Source: Trissonchulus latispiculum
Lineage: Eukaryota > Nematoda > Enoplea > Enoplida > Ironidae
NCBI GenBank assembly: GCA_030248195.1
Contig: JASAND010022249.1
Coordinates: forward strand, 39,925 to 103,924
DNA: 64,000 bases
Direction: 5' to 3'
The notes beneath the pieces are model-generated. The model worked only from the letters and a program-made list of their open reading frames with translations. It made no database searches and was not told the DNA's origin. This document shows, piece after piece, positions 48,901 through 57,044 of this stretch. A program made the position numbers and the translations under genes. Each line of letters begins with the position of its first letter. Position 1 is the stretch's first letter.

Positions 48901-51900
48901 ATGATGGATTCCTGGAGTTCAGGTTGGCACAATTTCAAATATTGGCATATACTTCAGGAATCATTGTATGTTGTGTGTGAATCCATAACATAGTGAGAAA
49001 AGATATCCAATATCTAAAGCATTAGTGAGCATCAGTCTCAGTTTCAGTTACTGAAACTGATTTAAAACTAAAACTATTTTAGGAAGAAACCTGAAACTGC
49101 AAAAAACATACTTCAAGCCGCCAACTAAAAATAACAATGGGTTCATACTTTGCGTAAAAAACTGAAGGGTGGACTGACAACTAGTCGAAAAGAAACTGTT
49201 TTCCCTGAAACTTGATATTTTGATTTTGATAAATTCTGCTACGTTACTGAAACTGATTTAAAACTAAAACTATTTTAGGAAGAAACCTGAAACTGCAAAA
49301 AACATACTTCAAGCCGCCAACTAAAAATAACAATGGGTTCATACTTTGCGTAAAAAACTGAAGGTCGAAAAGAAACTGTTTTCCCTGAAACTTGATATTT
49401 TGATTTTGATAAATTCTGCTACGTTACTGAAACTGATTTAAAACTAAAACTATTTTAGGAAGAAACCTGAAACTGCAAAAAACATACTTCAAGCCGCCAA
49501 CTAAAAATAACAATGGGTTCATACTTTGCGTAAAAAACTGAAGGGTGGACTGACAACTAGTCGAAAAGAAACTGTTTTCCCTGAAACTTGATATTTTGAT
49601 TTTGATAAATTCTGCTACGTAAAATTCTGCTTAACGCTTAGTAGGCTGGAAGCGTTCTTTTTAAAGTTAACTAAAACTGACACTAATACTGAAATTAAAT
49701 CGGACCACCGACTACAAACTGAAACTGAAACTAAAATCGGCTTGTAATGAGCAATGAGAATTATTGTTTAGATATAATCTGGGAGACTCTCCAATCGTTT
49801 TGCGATCACCCAAGCCATTGGCGATGCATGAGTGGCACATCGTCATAGCGTCCAGGGACGGTATCATGGGTAATCTTTCGGTGGACGACACGCGTGTTGC
49901 GACTACCCCCAGTTCCCTTCTCAACAAATTCAGAAATCATCATCTCAATTTGGCAACTCCTCTTTTTATTGGAAAAGTGCCTAGAATGCCTGAAGGGTAA
50001 GTTTTTTGAGGCCAATGCTGCACATGATGCTCAATTTACATATTCATGTATATATTTTCTTTGTGTTAATAGGGTTAAAAGCCAAGTTCAAAATAGCAAG
50101 TTGCAATTTGAATTGTATTTCAGAAAATGTTCGGAAATGCTGCACTTGATGCTCAATTTACATATTCATGTATATATTTTCTTTGTGTTAATAGGGTTAA
50201 AAGCCAAGTTCAAAATAACAAGTTGCAATTTGAATTGGATTTCAGAAAATGTTCGGAAAAGTGAGTGACTAAAATCTGACTGTGTATTAACTGTTTAGTG
50301 TAAACTGTTTGGTATCTGTCAGTGATCAGTTGGCTTTTCAGGGTCATCCGTGGATCGGGAACAAGATATGGCTTCGTTGGCTGTCTGATGGCCCTGGAAA
50401 TAAATGGAAAAGTATACGATTTGAGACAGCATGTTTCTGCAGATATTAGATCCGCTCACCTTATAGGTGAGGACTAACAATGACAGTTGCGAATACTGCT
50501 TATGCTCAAAAATCTCTACTGCAGATTTACTCCGGGGCCGATGTTATCAAGCATCTTGATCAAGCATAACCCGGTTTGAAACCCCATCCCAGGTTGAGAT
50601 TGGACTGAAAACTTTATCAAAATCAGATTAACCTGGGTTGCAAAACAAGGGTTTGGTTTGAATTGAAATTTGGATTGAGTTGGGAACGAATTAACTCTGG
50701 ATAAGATGAGTCAACCCAAAATATTTGATAACATGAGGTTGAGCATCCGGGTTTAAGTTTTAAAATTTTAGGTTTAAACTCCGCCCAATTTTGATAACAC
50801 AGGCCCCAGAAAAGACCTGCTATTTAATGTATTCAATGTAACTAGATTGATGAGCATTGCTTATTGCATTACGCCGTGCTGTTTTTATTGCTGTTTTAGG
50901 CGAGTGTGGTGCAAATCCGTGCAGTAGTCTTCCGTGCATGAACGGCGGCGAGTGCGAGATGATGTCTTCAACGGATTACCGCTGTCACTGTATTGGAAAC
51001 TTTGCTGGTAACAACTATTTAGATTTCCTTTCATTTTCATTTCTTTCGTCTTACGCACGGAAAGTAGTAAATGAAAATAAGATAACAGCAGGAAATTGAA
51101 AATAAATGTGTTAAATGCAAAGAAGTCACCATTCTTTCCGCTGCTGATTTGGTGTAATTAGCAGTCAGTCACCTAGCAAGCTGAGCCGACATTTGGTTCT
51201 ACTATTTAGTGTATGCTTTAGTAAGACAGTGTTAAAGAATGTAGTCTAACCAGATCCAAGAATCATTAGGTTTTCTAATATTTGATCCAGTACTACATGT
51301 ATTCTACTCATCACTACGACTGTCTAGTAAACGAACTGCTCTTAGGGCTAATGTGTTATGTGTCCTCGTAAACATTAACCAACAGACAGATAGAGTCAAA
51401 ACAGCCACGAGTCCACGGATGCCTGAGGAAACGATGACACCACAAGTGGAGGAATGAAAATCAAAACGTGGAGAGGTTGGTTGTACACGTTTTAATTTTC
51501 ACTTCTCTGTCTATTGTATGTTTTAGGTAAGAACTGTGATCTGGCCACAGACATCTGTTCCAGCCATCCCTGTCTCTGGGGCGGCACCTGCTCTCCCGAC
51601 GTCACAAAGGATGGTTACAACTGTCGCTGTCCTCCCGGAAGAACCGGGTCTAGATGTGAACTCTGTAAGCTGATAGTCAAACTAGAAAATGTGCGAGAAT
51701 GCAAATTGAGAATGGGAGAAAATATCCCTAGTCAATAGTTTCCCCAACTCTGTTCTGTTTTTTTAGCTTCGACATCTTTTTAGTTGAGGTTGGGAATAGG
51801 AATAAAACACCCACCAATCGGGCACTGGGTTTTTCTTGATTGGCTGGAGCTACAGCTCACCTTGGCAAAATGTTACCGAGATAAACTGCTGGTGATGGAT

Positions 51901-54900
51901 TTTTGGTTAACATAAAATTAGCACTAGGTACCAAACTTTCCAAATTTTAAAGTATCTAAGGTCATTTTCATGCATCGAATTAGACTTTATAAAGACTTTA
52001 GTTAAAATAAAATTTTTCACGTACAGGTTTCTAAACGTACAGGTCATTTTAACTATCCGTCAGATGTAACGACAAAATTTCTAACTGATATATAAGATAT
52101 TTGATTAAGCATTTCTTGAAGTATATATAAGTTATCATTTTGGTTGCTTTTTTGGCTTTGATGTAATAAGATACGTAAGTAACATTTCCCCTGTGCTTTC
52201 TGCTAAGAAACTCGTAACACACTAAGCGCTTACGTACTGCCTATTCCCTGGCTTTGATGTAGCGGCTGTGAAAACGGTTGGAAAAGCTTTCTTAGTGTGG
52301 TTTAGTAACAAAAAATTTTCAAGACAACACTTAAAAATTGTTCACATTAATTTTTGAGTATATGAGACTGTGTTCTATATTTCTGCAGCATCGTTGTTCA
52401 AGAGACTGCGGCGTCGCTGGCGTCGCTTGCGTCGCGCGTCGTCTTTTGTGTCGTCTGAGAGGAGCGGTAAGAGAGTCAACCGATTGCAGTACCTATTGAT
52501 AGCGCATGTGCTTGCAGTGTGAAAACCCTTAATGTTAGATTAGTGGCGCCGAGTGGCAGTGTTATATGTTATGAAAGAGGGGACGCCCCAACTTTCTTGG
52601 ATCGGCTTTATCTTTTGCATGAATAGTGGTGGTCAAAAAATACTGCGAACAAAATTTTCCAAATTTTCGACGATTCTTCAAGTTTAGGATAGTATTGCTC
52701 TCTAACCGTTAGGGTTACAGCAAAGCGAATGCTATGTGTATATTACCCAATATGTCTTCTCTCATTACACCAAAGCGTAGGTGTTTTCATTGAACCAAAC
52801 AGCAAAGAGAAATTATATATTTAGTATTTATAGTGGAAGTCACGAAAAGTGGGGGGGGGGGGGTTGGACCAGTTTTCGGGTGCCAGGCGAGCTACTGAGA
52901 GGCAGCCAAGAACCAACGACCAAGTATTTTTGACCACGCACATGCAAAAACTGAAACCAATCCAAGAAATTTGGGCCACCCCCATTTTAGTCGCCCAGAG
53001 TTCTAATGTGTAGTTAAGCATTTGTGTGTTTTTCTAATGAAAATAGTCTTGATCATAAAATATAGGAACAGTAAAGGATACTCCGTGACTTCTGCTCCAG
53101 TTTTATCAATTTGGCTTCAGCATTCTATGCTGTAGCAAAGAAAATATATACTTTTGCAAAGTAACTTTCCTATTTGAGAGCTCGCCCCTTTTTCTGCAGC
53201 CTATGTTTTCAACTCGGCTTTGCGAGCAAGCCGTGCTAGGTTTACGCTATGCTAGTTACTGTTGATAAGCGGGGGATTTGCTGTTGGGTCAGGGTGTCAA
53301 CGACCGTTGCCTTGAGGGTGACTGAGGCTATGTGAACTCTGCTGACCATGGCCAATAACCGCATATCGGTCTGGTCTGGGGTGCTCTGTTTTCTATCCTT
53401 GGCCTTCGCTCCTCCGCTTTTGGACAGCTTTCAGTAGTCAGCGGAGAGTAGCATCTATTGAACCCATCGACGCGGAGCCAAATATAAGAAACAAAAGATA
53501 AAATTCTTTTGTTATATTTTTGTAATTTTCCATGTTTTTGATCTGTTAACCTTCTACTAGAGTAGCGCTGTCACATTTCCTACCTCCGTTGAAAAAATAT
53601 GTGTTTTTGAAATTTCTTCTTCACTCTTACAATAAGTAGGCTGTGTTCGACAGTAGATTAAAACATATTTTGCAAACTTGCTCGTTTTACTTGGGGAATC
53701 AATCCGTTATCCCTACCTCGATGCAGCCGTAATAGATTTTGTTGGTAGGTTATGTCGTCCTCCCTGTGTTAAAGTTTGGCTTGCTGCCGACACAGATTTT
53801 GTCAACACTAACTCGTCAGATCGTTTAGCAAATTTTGCACGAATTGTATTAATACTGTATTAATATAAATTAGAGTAAATTAGATTTAATGTAAGTATAT
53901 GTATCAATACTGTAGCTGCATGACTGCTTAAAGATTAGCACTACTTGTAGTTGTATAATCGTAATGGTAAGAGTGGGACAGTTTCAGCGAATAATGTACT
54001 GGGTGTTCTGCTTCTGCAATTCTTGGATGCGATTAGCGAAAATTGTCCTTGATGTGAGACCAGATATTATGATAGTGATCATGGCGCTTGTCACACTCTT
54101 ATCATATACTCTTTTGCTAGTCCTTGCTAACAATTGAAATTAGGCTTGGCGATTCCATCCATTCTGCTAATTCTTGTTTAATTTATACCCTTTAGGTGTC
54201 TGATACCTGTCCTTCAGTTTTCTTGTTTTAGCAACCTTTGATCAACATTTGACCCAAATTCCTGAGTTCTATGGTCGCAGTTATGCGGAATTCAGTCAAG
54301 CCACGAACGACTTTACGGAAGCATTTTCGGCAGAGATTTGGCTTAGACCTGGACATCCCGACGGACTGATACTGTACTCTGGACCGGAGTCGCTCCTATC
54401 CCTCCCAAAGGAGGACTTTATAATGATACTGTTGGCCAATGGTCATGTACAGTTTCTGTTCGACCTCGGGTCTGGTCTGGCAAATATTACGTAAGAAATG
54501 TAAAAATTGCGTGTTTTGATTACGGTCTAAATTTTCACTTATGGTTTCTGATAGTACTGTAATGGGACAGTAGGCAAGAGTTGAATATTACAATTACAGT
54601 ACAATTTTAGCATGTAATATATATTATTGTTAGTTTTACTTTTCATTTTTCAGAAGCAAATCACCAGTGCCCTTGAATAGTTGGTCAAAGATTGTGGTCA
54701 GTCGATTTCTGCGAAACGGATCGATTCAAATCGATGAAAATCCTCCAGATCTTGGAAAGTCTCCTGTTAGTCCATCTAAGTTTTGTGTTGCAGGTTCAGT
54801 TTTTACTTGCCGACTGTACCTATTTTGTCTGAAGTTAAGCGTAACGATTGCTCAAATGAGCGCATCTTTTATCAAATTCATCTAGTGTATGTGTATATAT

Positions 54901-56953
54901 TTTTGTATTCTAGCCGACATGGGACAAATTGAACCTCAAAGATTCGCCTGTTTACGTGGGTGGTCTCCGAGATTATTCCAAAATATTTCCGGTTGTTCCA
55001 GTCAACTCAGGATTCATTGGCGCTATCCAACGGCTAGTTCTGAATGGTAGAGCTGTGGAAAACTTTCGCAAGGTTAGCGGAATTGGATTGTCACTTTTCA
55101 CTAAAATTCCTGACTCAGTGCCACTAAAATTTAGCAAGAAAGTACAAACATTGTTACGATCAAAAACTGTTGTGTCACAAGCTGAGGGAACGTATCTCAA
55201 CTCTAGAAAGTGAAGTGCATTCAATTAGTTGTTGTTTGTTTGCCAGACTTTCTAATTCCATTTGATCATCTGTGCTAATGGTTATGTATTTTAAGTGCTT
55301 CGAGAAAACACAACTATTTTAGGTGGTTTAATCGTAATTGGTATAGCGAACTGCACGTATCCCTTCATCTTCTCTTGTGTAAACTTGTGCCTAAAGGCCA
55401 TTAGTTATGTTAAAGTTATATACAAATTTCAGAGTGCGAAGGTCTTGTCCGGTGTGGGTCACTACGAGGGACCTCCATGTACCCCCAGTCCCTGTCAAAA
55501 TGGCGGAGTCTGTATTCCAAATTTGAATCAGCATTTCTGTCAATGCAAGTCTGGCTACTCCGGATCTGTCTGTGAAATAGGTACAACCTTAAATTAGTAA
55601 TCAATTCAATTAATAGCAATTTTTATTGGAAATGGAAAATGTATGTAACTTAGCAATTTTTATTGGAAATGGAAAATGTATGTAACTTAGCAATTTTTAT
55701 TGGAAATGGAAAATGTATGTAACTGTCTTATGACCATCGAAACTATTTGGATGATAGCTCCAAAAACTGTATTCTTTATTGCAGATAATGGCGGTGGGGA
55801 AACAGCTGTGCCAGAAGTAAAAAATCTGCCGGTTCACTTTGATGGACAAACGTTCTACAAGTACAGAAACAGAATTAAGAGAAGGTACCCACTACGGCTG
55901 TATTTAGTTTGAAGTTACTGAGACAAGAAAAAATAGAAAAGTATACCGAATTGCAGCAATTAATTATATATTGGCTCTTGAGGATAGAATTTATCTGTCG
56001 TTACAGATACAAAGTTAGTTACAATGGCATTAGATACACTGCGATCAAGTCGCTTTCCTTTCTGTGTGCCCGCTGTGATTACTGTAATGATCAAATAGTA
56101 TGGAATTTCTCGCGAATTCAGTGGAGTGCTCGACATTGGTTTTCAATTCGTTGTCAGACTTATGAAAACTGATACCCAACGCAAATGGAGACAATAAAAT
56201 TTTTGTTCAATTTGTAGAGTTCGAGGTCAAAGAGAAAACAATCTGTCCCTCAAGTTTGCCACAAACTATACACTGGGACTGCTTGTTTGGGAAAATAGGG
56301 GTCTCTCCTTGAACGGCGACTACTTCGGCGTCTGCATTCGTCACGGACGTGTCCATTTGACCTTTAACCTTGGAAAAGAGCACAGCCTTAGGGAGGTCTC
56401 CTCCCCAATCTTTGTGTCTGATGGGAAGTGGCATATGGTCAAAGTTTGGAGGTACGGTCAGCTAAGTTCCTTTACTATTTAATGTACTACTACTACTACC
56501 ACTACTACTGATACTTTTCAAGGATATGGATTAGCCAATTATGTTTCAATGTTTATTTTTCTTTAGTTACAAAACCCGCAGTGAGAGTTATTATAAGATG
56601 AGCGTTTCTTTTAACAAGACTTATGGTTTTATAGATCTAAACGGGAAGCCATGTTGAGTGTGGATGAGGGGAAGCCAGTGTCCATGCTGTCATCTCCTGG
56701 CGCCACTGAACTCAACACAGACGGACTTCTATGGATTGGTACATACATAGCATCAGTTGCCTAACTAAAAATTTAAATTTCAACTAAATTTACGTGTCTA
56801 CCTACCTCAAACAAATAACAACTAAACTATAAACTTAAATTTTCAACTGAACCTATCCTTTTACGCCTCATTCCACATTACCATTACTATTGATCCGCTG
56901 GCTATCAACACCAAAATAAAGGATTTTGAAATATCTTTTTATTATCATTATTA

Positions 56954-57044
<91 letters not shown>

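Noticed and set aside
55885..56217. A z-type microexon in the intron before the second LG3 exon
   Set aside because: A candidate 'tacag|atacaaa|gttagt' is 7 bp, not a multiple of 3, and has no support; none was called.
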